DNA of 64,000 bases from Deinococcus terrestris. GTDB taxonomy: Bacteria; Deinococcota; Deinococci; Deinococcales; Deinococcaceae. The notes under the pieces were generated by a model that did no database searches, was not told the DNA's origin, and saw nothing but the letters and a program-made list of their open reading frames with translations. Where the stretch lies: contig NZ_WBSL01000004.1 of assembly GCF_009377345.1 (NCBI RefSeq), positions 124,001 to 188,000 of the forward strand, in the 5' to 3' direction. The position numbers and the translations under genes are program-made. Each line of letters starts with the position of its first letter. Position 1 is the stretch's first letter. Shown one piece after another: positions 47,533 to 59,856 of this stretch.

Positions 47533-48056
47533 ATGTCCGCGAGTACTACATTTATCTGTCCGGCGCACGCGAGGAGCTGTGGAACTTTCTGCGGGCACTC
47601 CCCGAGGCCGAACTGAACCGCCCGCTGATCGAGGGCGGCGACCGCTTCCAGTCCATCAAGGACCTGGTGCTGCACGTCGTGGACGTGGAAGACCACTGGA
47701 TTCACGACGTGGCGCGGGGCGGGCAGGGCGTCTCTTCCCGCTACCCTCACGACTGGGTGCGCCCCCGCGCCGAGAAGTACGCGCTGGGCTGGATTCTGCA
47801 GTACGGGAGTGAGGTGCAGGAGCGCACCCGCGCCTTTCTGGACACCCAGCCTGACTTGCAGCGCCGCGTCAAGCTGATTCAGGACGACCCCCAGAGCGAG
47901 ACGGTCACACTGGACGCCCTGCTGAGCCACGTCATGACCCACGAGGTGCGGCACACCGCGCAGGTCGCCCTCCTGATCCGCCTGCTGGGCCATACCCCGC
48001 CGTGGCTGGACTTCCTGCGCTTCGTGCGGCCGCAGCCCGCCCCAACCCAGGGTTGA
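47529..48056 (+). CDS. DinB family protein
   Basis: The 175-aa four-helix protein shows the three-His pattern of DinB/YfiT metal-binding proteins: [14 protein letters not shown] (about 50-63) and [19 protein letters not shown] (about 137-155). Deinococcus genomes encode many DinB paralogs, some damage-induced. It is translationally coupled to dus. The reaction, possibly thiol-dependent transfer, is unknown. Confidence 0.88.
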   Translation: MNVREYYIYLSGAREELWNFLRALPEAELNRPLIEGGDRFQSIKDLVLHVVDVEDHWIHDVARGGQGVSSRYPHDWVRPRAEKYALGWILQYGSEVQERTRAFLDTQPDLQRRVKLIQDDPQSETVTLDALLSHVMTHEVRHTAQVALLIRLLGHTPPWLDFLRFVRPQPAPTQG

Positions 48057-48137
48057 GCCCGGCGCGGGGCTGAATCCCGCTCAACTGCAGCCCCTGTCCC
48101 GGCCGGGAGGGGGGCTTGCCCTTATACTGCCCAGGTT

Positions 48138-49067
<930 letters not shown>

Positions 49068-49094
49068 GGAACTGGCCTTGAGGAGGGCCGGGCC

Positions 49095-49288
49095 TTGACC
49101 CGCTGGCCCCGTGTTCTGGCCGTCGCCCTGCTCGCGGCGGGGCTGTGGTTCGGCATCGGCGTGTGGCAGCGTACCCGCGCGGGAGTGGACTTCGGGGACG
49201 CGGCCCGTGCCGAGCTGCTCCTTACGCTGATAATTTTCGTGGTCGCCGCCGGGTGGGTGATCGTCTCCGACCGCGTCCGAGGCCGCAA

Positions 49289-49292
<4 letters not shown>
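49095..49292 (+). CDS. Small membrane protein between hemC and asparaginase
   Basis: A 65-aa protein with two hydrophobic helices (about 6-24 and 40-58), starting at TTG 49095 after AGGAGGG. Its TGA overlaps the GTG start of the asparaginase gene, which supports translation. Function unknown. Confidence 0.6.
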
Positions 49293-50266
<974 letters not shown>

Positions 50267-50396
50267 GGGACGCCCTCACCCCGCTGCTTCGCGGCGTCCC
50301 TCTGCCAGCAGCTCTACAAGTCTCCCGGAGGTAGAGGGGTCAAAAAAACCCTCTCCCCTGGGGAGAGGGCCTTGCGCAGCAAGGGGTGAGGGGTCC
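50267..50396. terminator. Convergent hairpin region with strong minus-strand terminator
   Basis: GGGACGCC (50267-50274) pairs with GGCGTCCC (50293-50300) just after the asparaginase stop. CCCTCTCCCC (50349-50358) pairs with GGGGAGAGGG (50360-50369); read on the minus strand this stem is followed by TTTTTTTG, a good intrinsic terminator for the alpha/beta hydrolase gene. The Cys-free CCCTCACCCC/GGGGTGAGGG sequences at both sides look like a REP-type repeat. Confidence 0.7.
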
Positions 50397-51368
50397 TTAC
50401 CCCCGCCCCCCCAGGAACGCGTCGTAGGCGGCCATAAACCGCTTCGGTTCCTCGAAGTAGACCAGCGCTCCCGTGTCAAAGCGGCTGAAGGTCCAGTTGT
50501 CCCGGTGCTGCACGTTCGTCCGGTCTCCGAAATCGGTGAAGCGGTCGTTGGTGCCGTAGGCCACCCACACGGGCAGGCGCAGCGCCTCATAGATGCGGTC
50601 GATATCCGCGCTGAACAGCAGGCCGCTGATAAAGGAAAAGGGCGCGTGCCGGGCGCCGGGCACGTGCGAGGCGGGGTAGTCGTAGCGCAGCAGCCCCTCG
50701 TCGATCGCCGCGTAGGAGCCGAAGGTCTGCTTCAGGAAAAATCGGATGCTGGGGGCACTCGCCAGCGCGTCGTAGAAGGCCTGCCCCAGCAGCGGATGTT
50801 CGTAGGCCCGCTTGAGTCCGGGTCGGCCCCGCGTGCTGCCCAGCGGCCCGTAGAACTGCTCGGTCTTGCCGAAGCCGGTCGGCGTGACGAACGCCACCGA
50901 GCGGAAGCGCTCCGGGCGCTCGGCGGCGGCGCGGGCCAGGAACTCGGCGCCCAGCGAGAGGCCCAGCGCGTCCACCGGCTCGCCGCTCTCGCGGGCGATC
51001 TCATCCAGCGCGGCGTGGATGGCGTCCGTCATCAGGCGCGGGCTGTACTCGCGGTCAGAGCGCTCGGAGAAGCCGAAGCCCGGCAGGTCCAGCGCGTACA
51101 CGCGGCGCGTGGCCCGGTAGTGCTCAAAGAGGGGCCGCACCTCGTAGGTGCTCGCTGCCGCGTTCACCCCGTGAATCAGCAGCAGGGGCGCTCCCGACCC
51201 CGCCACGTACAGGTTGAGCCTCCCGGCGCGGCTCCCCAGGGTGCGCCGCTCGGCCTCCACGGCGGGCGGCAGCGGGAGGTCGTGCGGCACGCGCAGGCGG
51301 CTGAAGAGGGTCCACCCCAGCCAGGCGGCGGGGAGGGCAGCAGCGGCGGCAAGAAGTCTCTTCTCCAT
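50397..51368 (-). CDS. Alpha/beta hydrolase with N-terminal membrane anchor, catalytic His not evident
   Basis: The 323-aa protein has a hydrophobic N-terminus (LLAAAAALPAAWLGWTLF), the oxyanion motif LLLIHGVNAAAST, the nucleophile elbow GLSLGAEF and the acid in AYGTNDRF. At the place where the catalytic His normally sits (GHxxxxExP), the sequence is TGALVYFEEPKRF, with Ala for His. It may be a pseudo-hydrolase or use another residue. It is a single gene with its own terminator. Confidence 0.85.
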   Translation of the reverse strand: MEKRLLAAAAALPAAWLGWTLFSRLRVPHDLPLPPAVEAERRTLGSRAGRLNLYVAGSGAPLLLIHGVNAAASTYEVRPLFEHYRATRRVYALDLPGFGFSERSDREYSPRLMTDAIHAALDEIARESGEPVDALGLSLGAEFLARAAAERPERFRSVAFVTPTGFGKTEQFYGPLGSTRGRPGLKRAYEHPLLGQAFYDALASAPSIRFFLKQTFGSYAAIDEGLLRYDYPASHVPGARHAPFSFISGLLFSADIDRIYEALRLPVWVAYGTNDRFTDFGDRTNVQHRDNWTFSRFDTGALVYFEEPKRFMAAYDAFLGGRG

Positions 51369-51462
51369 GCACCACCTTAAAAGGCCCTCTCTGGGAGGAA
51401 GGTTAGCCCCCGGCCAAACGGGGCTGATGGAGCCGTTCCCTTCTCCAACTGGCGGCTGACCG

Positions 51463-52190
<728 letters not shown>

Positions 52191-52194
<4 letters not shown>

Positions 52195-52598
52195 CGGCCC
52201 TCCCGGCGGGCCAACTCCACCAGCGTCCGGGTATAGGTGTTCAGCGGCAGGGTCAGCGCCTCGTCCAGCGTGGCCCACGACCAGTCCACGATCTCCTCGT
52301 TGGGGGTGACTGTCAGCGAGGCGGTGCGGGCGAAGAAGTCCACCAGCAGCAGGTGGGTGGGCTTGTGGAACTCGGGGCTGAGGACGGCCTCCTGGGTCTG
52401 GGCGTAGCGCACGCCCGTGATTTCCAGGCCCGTCTCCTCCCGGAACTCGCGCGTGACGGCGGCCTCCAGCGTCTCGCCCCAGTCCACCTTGCCGCCGGGG
52501 ACCCCCCACAGGCCGCGCCACTTCGTCGTTTCTACCAGCAGCACGCGCTCTCCCGGTCCCCACACCAGCGCCCCCACACACACGACGGGTCTGTCCAT
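52191..52598 (-). CDS. Nudix hydrolase
   Basis: The 135-aa MutT-like protein has a complete Nudix box beginning [20 protein letters not shown] and continuing ETGLEI. The start ATG 52598 lies 7 nt behind TACCCT (52606-52611). It is coupled to the SDR gene downstream. Single-domain enzymes of this type remove oxidised or excess nucleotides, but the substrate is not predictable. Confidence 0.88.
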
Positions 52599-52646
52599 GG
52601 GGAGCAGGGTACGGTGCGGGGCGGGGGCCGGGGCTAGAGTGGGGTC

Positions 52647-53171
52647 ATGACCGCGCTGGGGTGGCTCACCGTGGGTGGGTTGGTGCTGCTCGCTCTCCTG
52701 CTGTCCGGCGGGCTGGCCCGCAAGCCCAATCTCCCGCTGGGAAGGCTGCTGCTGGGGCTGATGGAGGTATATCTGCTGGCCGGGGTGGCGGTGGTGGTCC
52801 TGTGGAACCTGTGGCCCGGCCAGGAGGACACAGATGCCCCCACAGGCTACCTGCTGGTCGGGGCGCTGACCCTCGTGCCCCGGCTCGCGGAGGTGCCCGC
52901 CGTCCGTGCCCTGCGCCTCCCCGCCCGCTGGGGCGTCATGGGGTTGGGGCTTGTCCTGCCTGTCCTGGGCTTGATGCTGGGGGCTGCGCTGTTCCGGCCT
53001 GAAACGCTGGGTGTCCTGACCGAACTGCTGCTGTGGTCACTGGGTCTGGCCGCCGCCTTGGCTGTCCTCGCGGCGCTGTGGCAGGGGCTGGAGCGGGTCT
53101 GGGTCCTTCCGGCCGGGGAGCAGCAGACCGGTGTGGGCAGTCCCGACGAGCGCCCCACCGAGGGCCGCTGA
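52647..53171 (+). CDS. Multi-pass hypothetical membrane protein
   Basis: A 174-aa protein with four to five predicted transmembrane segments (about 5-22, 32-54, 65-85, 95-117, 125-148) and a hydrophilic C-terminal tail. ATG 52647 is 6 nt after TAGAGT (52635-52640). No family is recognised. It is divergent from the Nudix gene and ends 3 nt before the convergent ABC transporter gene. Confidence 0.7.
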   Translation: MTALGWLTVGGLVLLALLLSGGLARKPNLPLGRLLLGLMEVYLLAGVAVVVLWNLWPGQEDTDAPTGYLLVGALTLVPRLAEVPAVRALRLPARWGVMGLGLVLPVLGLMLGAALFRPETLGVLTELLLWSLGLAAALAVLAALWQGLERVWVLPAGEQQTGVGSPDERPTEGR

Positions 53172-53174
53172 CCC

Positions 53175-54671
53175 CTACCGCGCCCTGCGGTGGCGCAGCA
53201 CCCGCCGCTCCAGCGCCGCGACGGCGAGGTACAGGGCCACCCCCAGCCCGACCAGCAGCGCGATGGCCGCAAACTGCCGGGGGGTGTCGTAGTAGGCGCG
53301 GGCCTGGTTGACCGCGAAGCCCAGCCCCGGCTGGTTGCTCACGAACTCCCACACGACCGCGCCGATCAGTGCCAGCGAGAGGGCCAGCCGCAGCCCCCCC
53401 AGCATCACGGGGAGGGCCGAGGGCAGCTCCAGCCGCGTCAGCCGCTGCCACGGGGAAGCCCGCAGGGTGGAAAAGAGTTCGTGGTCGGTGCGCCGCACCT
53501 CGCGCACGCCGACGATGGTGGCGATCATCACCGGATAGAGGGCGCTCAGGGCGCTCACGAGGACCGCCGGAAAGCGCCCGAACCCGAACCAGGTGATCAG
53601 CAGCGGGGCCAGCACCGCGATGGGCGTGCTCTGCGCCGCGACCACGAAGGGGCTGAGCAGCCGTTCGAGCGTGCGCGACTTGCCCAGCGGATAGCCGATC
53701 AGGGCACCGGCGAGTGACCCCAGCAGCGCCCCCAGCAGCGTGACCCCGGCGGTCGCACCCGCAAACGACACGAACTCTCCCGGCGTGGCGGCGAGTTCGG
53801 CCCACACCTGCCCCGGCGAGGGCAGCAGCAGGGGCTGGCCCAGCGCCCGCGCCGCCAGCTCCCACACGGCCAGCCCGACCACGATCGCCCCGACCGGCGC
53901 CAGCGCCCCCAGGTCCAGCCGCGCCGGGGGGTCGGTGCGCAACCGGGTGGAGTCGCCCGTGCCCAGCAGGTTCCGCAGCCGCGCCTCCAGCCCGTCGGTG
54001 TAGGCGGTCACGCGGCCCTCGCCCCGCGTATCGAGTTCATCCACCACCCGCCCGTCCCGCAGCACGACCACCCGGTCGGCCAGCCACACCGCCTCGCGGA
54101 TGGAGTGGGTCACCAGTACGGTGGTCCGTCCGGTCTTGTCGTGGAGGTGGCGCAGTTCGGCGTTGAAGCGCTCGCGCACCAGGGCGTCGAGCGCGGCGAA
54201 AGGTTCGTCGAGCAGCAGCACGTCGCTGCTCTGGGCCAGCGCCCGCGCCAGGGCCACCCGCGCCCGCATGCCGCCCGAAAGCTGCGCCGGGTAATAGCCC
54301 GCGTACCCGTCCAGCCCGACCAGCCTCAGCGCCTCGCCCGCTTCCAGCCCCCCGCCCGCCCCGAGGTCGTGGGGCAGGGCCACGTTCCGCAGCGCCGTGC
54401 GCCAGGGCAGCAATCGGTCGTCCTGAAACATCAGCGCGGGCGGTGTGGCGACCTCCACCCGGCCTGGCCCGGCCCGCAGCAGCCCCGCCAGCACCCGCAG
54501 CAGGGTGCTCTTGCCGCTGCCCGACGGCCCGATCACCGCCAGGAACTCGCCGTGGGGCACCTCCAGCGTCACGTCCTCCAGCACGGTCTGGCCGCCCAGC
54601 CTCACCGTCACATTCGTCAGGCGGATGGCCGTCTGGCCGTCCCCCGTTCCCACCTCTCCCGGAGTGCTCAT
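53175..54671 (-). CDS. ABC transporter ATPase-permease fusion (nitrate/sulfonate/HMP type)
   Basis: One 498-aa frame joins an ATPase (residues 1-about 235: Walker [11 protein letters not shown], signature [15 protein letters not shown], Walker [13 protein letters not shown], His-loop LVTHS) to a BPD-type permease (about 255-498, six helices, EAA loop [20 protein letters not shown]). SsuB/TauB/ThiZ-type importers normally have these as separate proteins. Start ATG 54671 overlaps the EamA stop by 4 nt. No substrate-binding protein is adjacent, so the substrate (sulfonate, nitrate or thiamine precursor) is unknown. Confidence 0.88.
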   Translation of the reverse strand: MSTPGEVGTGDGQTAIRLTNVTVRLGGQTVLEDVTLEVPHGEFLAVIGPSGSGKSTLLRVLAGLLRAGPGRVEVATPPALMFQDDRLLPWRTALRNVALPHDLGAGGGLEAGEALRLVGLDGYAGYYPAQLSGGMRARVALARALAQSSDVLLLDEPFAALDALVRERFNAELRHLHDKTGRTTVLVTHSIREAVWLADRVVVLRDGRVVDELDTRGEGRVTAYTDGLEARLRNLLGTGDSTRLRTDPPARLDLGALAPVGAIVVGLAVWELAARALGQPLLLPSPGQVWAELAATPGEFVSFAGATAGVTLLGALLGSLAGALIGYPLGKSRTLERLLSPFVVAAQSTPIAVLAPLLITWFGFGRFPAVLVSALSALYPVMIATIVGVREVRRTDHELFSTLRASPWQRLTRLELPSALPVMLGGLRLALSLALIGAVVWEFVSNQPGLGFAVNQARAYYDTPRQFAAIALLVGLGVALYLAVAALERRVLRHRRAR

Positions 54672-55564
54672 GCGGCGGGCCTCCCGCGCGTGTTCACGAG
54701 CACCACGCCTGCAATCGCCACCGCGCCCCCCAGCAGCGTGAGCAGGGTGGGCACCTCGCCCAGCCACAGCCACGCGATCAGCACGGCGAACACGGGCGAG
54801 ACGTACAGGAAGGAGGTCGCCGCACTTGCCCCCACCCGCGAGAGCGCGAAGGTCCACGTCAGGTAGGCCAGCGCCGCTGGAAAGAGGCCGATGTAGACCA
54901 CGGCCAGATGCGCCTCCAGCGGTGCCCGCGCAAGTTCTCCCCCGAAGCCCGGCAGGAAGATGAGCAGCGGCAGCGTTCCCGCGATCAGGCTCCAGACGGT
55001 GAAGGGCAGCGGCCCCATCCGCGCGAGCAGCGGTTTTTGAAACACGAAGTACAGGCTGGTAAACAGCGCCGCCGCCAGAATCAGCCCCGCCCCCCGTGCG
55101 AAGCCCACGCCCTCGCCCTGCCCCAGCACCAGCAAGGCCACCCCCAACAGGCTGATCAGCGTTCCGAGCCACCCCAGAGCGTTGAGCCGTTCGCCCGAAA
55201 AGCGGGTCGCCAGCAGCGCCGTGATCACTGGCCCGGCCGCGATGATCAGGCTGGCGGTCCCGGCAGGCACGCTGACCTCGCCGTAGTTCAGGCAGACGTG
55301 GTAGAGGGTGATGCCCAGCAGGCTCAGGCCAAAGAGGGGTCCCAGGTCGGCCCGCGACGGCAGTGGAAGCCGCGCGGCCAGGGCGTACACGATCAGCGCG
55401 GCGGCCGCCACCAGAAAACGGTAGAGGGTCAGGTGTCCTGGCGAGAAGGCCTTCAGCCCCGCCCGGATGCCCGCGAAGGCCGAGGCCCAGAACACGATGG
55501 TGACCACCAGGGCACCCAGCGAGAGGGGGTCCATGCGGCCCACCTGGGGCACCCGCGTCGTCAT
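54668..55564 (-). CDS. EamA/DMT family transporter
   Basis: The 298-aa protein has ten hydrophobic segments in two EamA repeats (about 14-140 and 155-290; [20 protein letters not shown] in the first, [20 protein letters not shown] in the second). Such proteins export metabolites or amino acids. The start ATG 55564 is 7 nt after TAGGCT (55572-55577). It heads an operon with the ABC fusion gene. Confidence 0.87.
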   Translation of the reverse strand: MTTRVPQVGRMDPLSLGALVVTIVFWASAFAGIRAGLKAFSPGHLTLYRFLVAAAALIVYALAARLPLPSRADLGPLFGLSLLGITLYHVCLNYGEVSVPAGTASLIIAAGPVITALLATRFSGERLNALGWLGTLISLLGVALLVLGQGEGVGFARGAGLILAAALFTSLYFVFQKPLLARMGPLPFTVWSLIAGTLPLLIFLPGFGGELARAPLEAHLAVVYIGLFPAALAYLTWTFALSRVGASAATSFLYVSPVFAVLIAWLWLGEVPTLLTLLGGAVAIAGVVLVNTRGRPAA

Positions 55565-55684
55565 GACGGCCAGCCTAGCGCGGCCCCGGCCCGAGCGTGA
55601 GCGGCCCGTCAAGGCGGGCACATCCGCCCCCCGCCGCCCAGCCGGGAGCATGGGCAGGAAGTCTTTTCCTCAGGAGGTCTCAGC

Positions 55685-55999
55685 ATGGATGACCGCAAGA
55701 CAGACACCGGCACCCACGGCGCGTCCTACATGGGCGCGGACAATACGCCCGACACGAACACCAACCTCGACCCCAGCGTGTCCGGCGGTCCCCAGACCGG
55801 CGCCGACCGCGAGGCCGCCGAGGAGGTGGCTGACCAGTACGCCCAGGGCGGCCTCGCGGGGGGGATGGCCGCCACCCCCGACCCCACCCGCCAGAACGAC
55901 AACAGCGGGATGCTCCAGCCCGGCCTGACCCCCCGCGACGAGGAGGCCGACGGCGCCGACACGATCGGGCAAAGCGGCAACGACCGCAACGACGAATAG
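55685..55999 (+). CDS. Hydrophilic, disordered small protein
   Basis: The 104-aa protein is rich in Asp, Gly, Thr and Asn with almost no hydrophobic residues (NTPDTNTNLDPSVSGGPQTG, GLTPRDEEADGADTIGQSG), so it is probably intrinsically disordered like hydrophilins. AGGAGG lies 7 nt before ATG 55685. It may be a desiccation or stress protein, but there is no direct evidence. The SRPBCC gene follows 111 nt downstream. Confidence 0.65.
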   Translation: MDDRKTDTGTHGASYMGADNTPDTNTNLDPSVSGGPQTGADREAAEEVADQYAQGGLAGGMAATPDPTRQNDNSGMLQPGLTPRDEEADGADTIGQSGNDRNDE

Positions 56000-56110
56000 A
56001 TGAGGTCACCGGGAACCTCTCCCCAACGACACCTTAAATGTGAGTTGGGCAAGGATTAACCCAGGCTCAAGACCGCCGGGCCTAGACTGCCCGGTACGGA
56101 GGAACCAGCG

Positions 56111-56788
56111 ATGAGCGCAAACATGGACAACAGCGGCAGCAAGGAAGGCAGCAAGAGCATGGACCAGGGCCGCCTGATCAGCAGCGCGGCGGGCGCGGCC
56201 CTGATGATTCTCGGCCTGCGGAAAAAGGGCCTGATGGGCCTGCTGATGGCGGGCGCGGGCGGCTACCTCGCCTACCGCGGCGCGACCGGCAACGACCCCG
56301 TGATGAACGCAGCGGGCCTCAGCGGGAATGCAGGCGCGGCCAAGCCCATCTTCGTGGAGCACAGTGTGGTCATCGACCGCCCCGCTGATCAGGTGTACGG
56401 CTACTGGCGCCAGCTCGAGAACCTGCCCCGCATCATGAGCCACCTCGAAAGCGTCACCGTCCTTGACGAGCGCCGCAGCCGCTGGGTCGCCAAGGCCCCG
56501 CTGGGCACCCACGTCGAGTGGGAAGCCGAGATCGTCAATGACAAGCCCGGCGAGCGCATCGGCTGGCACAGCCTCCCCGGCGCGACCGTGGACAACGCGG
56601 GCAGCGTGCAGTTCGAGGGCCTCCCCAACGGCGGCACCCGCATCCACGTGGCGCTGTCGTACCGCCCGCCTGCTGGGGCGCTGGGCGCGGCCGTCGCCAA
56701 GCTGTTCGGCGAGGAACCCAGCCAGCAGATCGCCGACGACCTCCAGAACTTCAAGCAGACCTTCGAGGGTGCGAACCCGGTCAACTGA
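56111..56788 (+). CDS. SRPBCC (cyclase/dehydrase-like) protein with membrane N-terminus
   Basis: The 225-aa protein starts with a DUF2892-like hydrophobic region ([15 protein letters not shown] and [19 protein letters not shown], about 20-55) and then a START/SRPBCC domain ([20 protein letters not shown] through [20 protein letters not shown]). GGAGG precedes the ATG. It probably binds a hydrophobic ligand at the membrane. A strong hairpin follows. Confidence 0.85.
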   Translation: MSANMDNSGSKEGSKSMDQGRLISSAAGAALMILGLRKKGLMGLLMAGAGGYLAYRGATGNDPVMNAAGLSGNAGAAKPIFVEHSVVIDRPADQVYGYWRQLENLPRIMSHLESVTVLDERRSRWVAKAPLGTHVEWEAEIVNDKPGERIGWHSLPGATVDNAGSVQFEGLPNGGTRIHVALSYRPPAGALGAAVAKLFGEEPSQQIADDLQNFKQTFEGANPVN

Positions 56789-56807
56789 GCTACGGCGCCA
56801 AGAGAGA

Positions 56808-56840
56808 GGGCGGCCTCCCGGTATGGGGGCCGCCCTTCTT
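56808..56840. terminator. Terminator between SRPBCC and lipoprotein genes
   Basis: Stem GGGCGGCC / GGCCGCCC, extended by CCC/GGG, followed by TTCTT. It serves the plus-strand gene and possibly the convergent gene at 56852. Confidence 0.7.
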
Positions 56841-56851
56841 CAGACGATGTA

Positions 56852-57322
56852 CTACCAATTCAGGTCGTAGTTGCCAAAGGGCCGGGTCTGCGAAACGGTC
56901 GTGCCGTCAAAACGGTTCCAGCCCTTCTTGACGGTGAAGCCGAAGAGAGAAGCGTCCGAGGTGGCATAGATCAGGCCGCGCGTGCTCCGCTGGGTCCGGG
57001 GCTCGTTCGCGTCGAACTTCTTGTTGTTGTTGAGGTCCACGTAGGCGAGGACCTCGTACACGCCCGCCTTCGCGGTGTCCGGCAGCGAGATCGAATACAC
57101 CCGCTTTTGGGGGTTGAAGGTGCCGATGTCGAGCTGATCGACCGCGTTGTTCTCGAAGCCGGTGCCTGTCAAACCGATGAGCGCGATGCGGACATTGCCG
57201 CTCTGGGGCTGGGTGCCGCGAATCTCGCCGGTCACGTCGCCGCGTGGCACGCCCAGCAGGTTGCACGACGCCAGCGTGAGGGAAAGACCGAGGGCCAGGG
57301 CCGCCTTTGTCATGGATTGCAT
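56852..57322 (-). CDS. Hypothetical lipoprotein
   Basis: A 156-aa protein with a lipoprotein signal peptide (AALALGLSLTLASC, lipobox Cys20) and a beta-rich mature part containing a Ca-binding-like loop DLNNNKKFDANEP (about 100-112). ATG 57322 is 6 nt after TACGCT (57329-57334); a second ATG is three codons on. It would be anchored in the envelope. Function unknown. Confidence 0.75.
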   Translation of the reverse strand: MQSMTKAALALGLSLTLASCNLLGVPRGDVTGEIRGTQPQSGNVRIALIGLTGTGFENNAVDQLDIGTFNPQKRVYSISLPDTAKAGVYEVLAYVDLNNNKKFDANEPRTQRSTRGLIYATSDASLFGFTVKKGWNRFDGTTVSQTRPFGNYDLNW

Positions 57323-57366
57323 GGCCGGAGCGTAATTGGGCCGGGCCGCCGTGGGGTACGAGGGGG

Positions 57367-57684
57367 CTAAACCTCCGGTGAAGCTTCGCCTTCCTGAAGG
57401 TCTGCCGCCCCCGCCTCCACCACCGTCAGCGAGCGCAGGGTCGCGCCCTGGTGCCAACCGTACTGCGGGTCGCGCAGCCCCAGCGCTTCTGCAATGGCGC
57501 GGGCCGTACTCTGATCCGGCTCCCCCTCCAGACAGAACAGCAGGAACTTGCGCCCGCCGGGGCCGATGCGGATAAACAGGTTCTCGCCCAGTTCAAGCTG
57601 CTGGGTGCGGCCCAGCTTCTCGGCGCGGCCCTGCGCGTACCGCAGCGCGTCGCGGATGCGGACGGTGACGGTGGGGTGGCTCAT
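57367..57684 (-). CDS. Hypothetical protein coupled to TetR gene
   Basis: A 105-aa soluble protein (start [19 protein letters not shown]) with alternating beta and alpha segments ([20 protein letters not shown]) and no recognised domain. ATG 57684 overlaps the TetR stop by 4 nt, so the two are cotranslated. Confidence 0.65.
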   Translation of the reverse strand: MSHPTVTVRIRDALRYAQGRAEKLGRTQQLELGENLFIRIGPGGRKFLLFCLEGEPDQSTARAIAEALGLRDPQYGWHQGATLRSLTVVEAGAADLQEGEASPEV

Positions 57685-58313
57685 GGGGTCGCCTCCTTGG
57701 GCGGTGGGCGCAGGCCGTCCAGCAGCAGCCCGGCGTAGCGGTCGGCCACCTCGCGCGGACTCAGCCGCCCACCGGGGCGGTACCAGGTATAGGCCCAGTT
57801 CACCGCCGAGAGGATCAGGTTGGCGGTCATCTTCACGTCCAGATCGGCGCGGAAGACCCCCTCGCGCACTCCCCCAGCGACGAGGTCCCGGTAAAAGGCC
57901 TCGGTGGTATCCCGCCACGCCGTGACCCGCGCGTAGGCCTCCGGCGAGAGGTGCTTCCACTCATGGAAGAAGACGGTCGCGCTCTCCAGATTGCCCGCGA
58001 CCACCGTGAGGTGCCGGGCCATCGCCTCGCGCAGCCGCTCGTCGGCGGGGCGGGGGTCGGTCTGAAGGTCCATCAACGCCCCCTCGAACTGCCGGGCGGC
58101 CTGCTCTACGATCTCGATCAGCAGGGCTTCCTTGCCGCTGATGTGCGCGTAGAGGCTGCCCCCCTGCATCCCCAGCTCGGCGGCGAGGTCGCGCATGCTG
58201 GCCCCGTGGTAGCCCCGCTGGGAAAACAGGCGGCTGGCGACCTCGTGAATCTGCTCGCGGCGTGTCCGCGCGGGCGGGGTGGGGGCAGGGGAGGGGGCAG
58301 AGGGGTCCGTCAT
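57681..58313 (-). CDS. TetR family transcriptional regulator
   Basis: The 210-aa protein has the TetR N-terminal HTH ([20 protein letters not shown], then [20 protein letters not shown]) and a C-terminal domain ([34 protein letters not shown]) like fatty-acid-degradation regulators (KstR/FadR type). ATG 58313 has no RBS; a TACCCT box lies 24 nt upstream. Its targets are unknown. Confidence 0.9.
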   Translation of the reverse strand: MTDPSAPSPAPTPPARTRREQIHEVASRLFSQRGYHGASMRDLAAELGMQGGSLYAHISGKEALLIEIVEQAARQFEGALMDLQTDPRPADERLREAMARHLTVVAGNLESATVFFHEWKHLSPEAYARVTAWRDTTEAFYRDLVAGGVREGVFRADLDVKMTANLILSAVNWAYTWYRPGGRLSPREVADRYAGLLLDGLRPPPKEATP

Positions 58314-58383
58314 GGGGGGACGCGGCGGCGTGCGGGCAGGGTAGCACGGCCTTCCGGGGGGGCAGGGTGCTAGAACGGACGGC

Positions 58384-59484
58384 ATGACCTCCACTCCCTC
58401 CCTTCCCGGTCAAGCGGCCCCGGCGGGCGTGCGCCCCGCGGTGCGGACGGTGCCCGCCTACCCCTTTACCCCGCTGGACGTGCCCATCAAGCTCGACCAG
58501 AACGAGAACGCCTACGACTTCCCGGCGGAGCTGAAGGCCGAGGCCACCGCCCGCATGCTCGCCCGCCCCTGGAACCGCTATCCGGACCTCGGAGCGGAGG
58601 GGATTCGTGCCCGCCTCGCCGCGCTGACCGACTGGAACGAGGCGGGCGTGGTCCTGACGCCGGGCAGCAACCTGCTGATCAAGCTGCTGACCGAACTCGC
58701 GGGCATCGGGCAGACGGTCTTGACGGTCAGTCCCACCTTCGCGGTGTATACCCTGGAAGCGCGGATGCTCGGCGCCCGGCTGGTGCAGGTGCCGCTGAAC
58801 CCCGACTTCTCGCTCCCGGTGGCCGGGCTGGTGGAGGCGCTGCGGACCCAGCCTCCCGGCGTCCTGTACATCACCCAGCCGCACGCCCCGACCGGGCACG
58901 TGGACCCCGCCGGGGCCGTGCGCGAGGTCGTGGAGGCGGCGGGCCGGGACTGGATCGTCGTGCTGGACGAGGCCTACGGCGAGTACAGCGGGACGGATTA
59001 CCGCTCGCTCGTGCGCGAGGGCGGCAACCGCCTCAGCCTGCGGACCTTCAGCAAGGGCTGGGGACTGGCGGGCATTCGGCTGGGCTACGCCCTGACCAGC
59101 CCCGCCCTGGCGACCGAACTGCGCAAGCTCGTCCCCGCCTTCAACATCGGTGTGCTGGCGGAGGCCGCGCTGGAGGTTGCCCTGGAGAACCCCGGCTACG
59201 TGGCCGAACGCGCCGCCGAGGTCCGCCGTGAGCGCGAGCGCGTTCTCGCGGCCCTGCGGGAGCACCCGGTCTGGGGACCCCTCCCCAGCGAGGCCAACTT
59301 CTACCTGCTGCGGACGCCCGACGCGGAAGCCGCCTACCGTCACCTCCTCTCGCACGGCATCGTGGTGCGCCGTCAGGACTCGCTGCCGGGGCTGGCGGGG
59401 TGCCTGCGGGTGGCGGTGGGGACGCCCCAGGAAAACGACGCGCTGCTCGCGGCGGCGCGGGCCTACGTGACCTCGGACAAGTAA
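58384..59484 (+). CDS. hisC: Histidinol-phosphate aminotransferase
   Basis: The 366-aa PLP enzyme of histidine synthesis has [37 protein letters not shown] and the PLP-Lys motif [22 protein letters not shown] box lies 7 nt upstream of ATG 58384. No other his genes are near, so a broader aromatic aminotransferase role is possible. Confidence 0.9.
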   Translation: MTSTPSLPGQAAPAGVRPAVRTVPAYPFTPLDVPIKLDQNENAYDFPAELKAEATARMLARPWNRYPDLGAEGIRARLAALTDWNEAGVVLTPGSNLLIKLLTELAGIGQTVLTVSPTFAVYTLEARMLGARLVQVPLNPDFSLPVAGLVEALRTQPPGVLYITQPHAPTGHVDPAGAVREVVEAAGRDWIVVLDEAYGEYSGTDYRSLVREGGNRLSLRTFSKGWGLAGIRLGYALTSPALATELRKLVPAFNIGVLAEAALEVALENPGYVAERAAEVRRERERVLAALREHPVWGPLPSEANFYLLRTPDAEAAYRHLLSHGIVVRRQDSLPGLAGCLRVAVGTPQENDALLAAARAYVTSDK

Positions 59485-59556
59485 GGCCCGTCCGCGAGGG
59501 CGGTCACGCCGGGGCACGGGCGCACGCGCTAGCCTCGGCGGGACCGCCTTCCCCGT

Positions 59557-59856
59557 ATGGACGCCTTCACCCCACCCCCCAACTTCGCGCCGCGCTCGCC
59601 CCTTGTGCGCGACTGCACGGCGTGCGGGGCGTGCTGCTCGGCCCCAGATATCCACGCCCTGCGCAAGCCGTTGGGCGTGCCGTGCGTCCACCTGCGGCCC
59701 GATTGCCTGTGCGCGGTGTACGCCGCCCGGCCCGCCGTGTGCCGGGGCTACCAGCCCGACTGGGTGTGCGGGGAGGTGGCTCCGTTGCCCACGCTGGAGG
59801 CGCGGATGCGGCGCTTTCTGGAGGTTTACGGGTTGGACGACGAAGCCCGGCTCTAG
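59557..59856 (+). CDS. YkgJ-type Cys-cluster protein
   Basis: The 99-aa protein has a CxxCGxCC cluster (RDCTACGACCSAPD) plus further Cys in PCVHLRPDCLCAVY and RPAVCRGYQPDWVC, the YkgJ/UPF0153 pattern of a putative Zn or Fe-S protein. Its TAG overlaps the stop of the convergent chrA gene. Function unknown. Confidence 0.87.
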   Translation: MDAFTPPPNFAPRSPLVRDCTACGACCSAPDIHALRKPLGVPCVHLRPDCLCAVYAARPAVCRGYQPDWVCGEVAPLPTLEARMRRFLEVYGLDDEARL

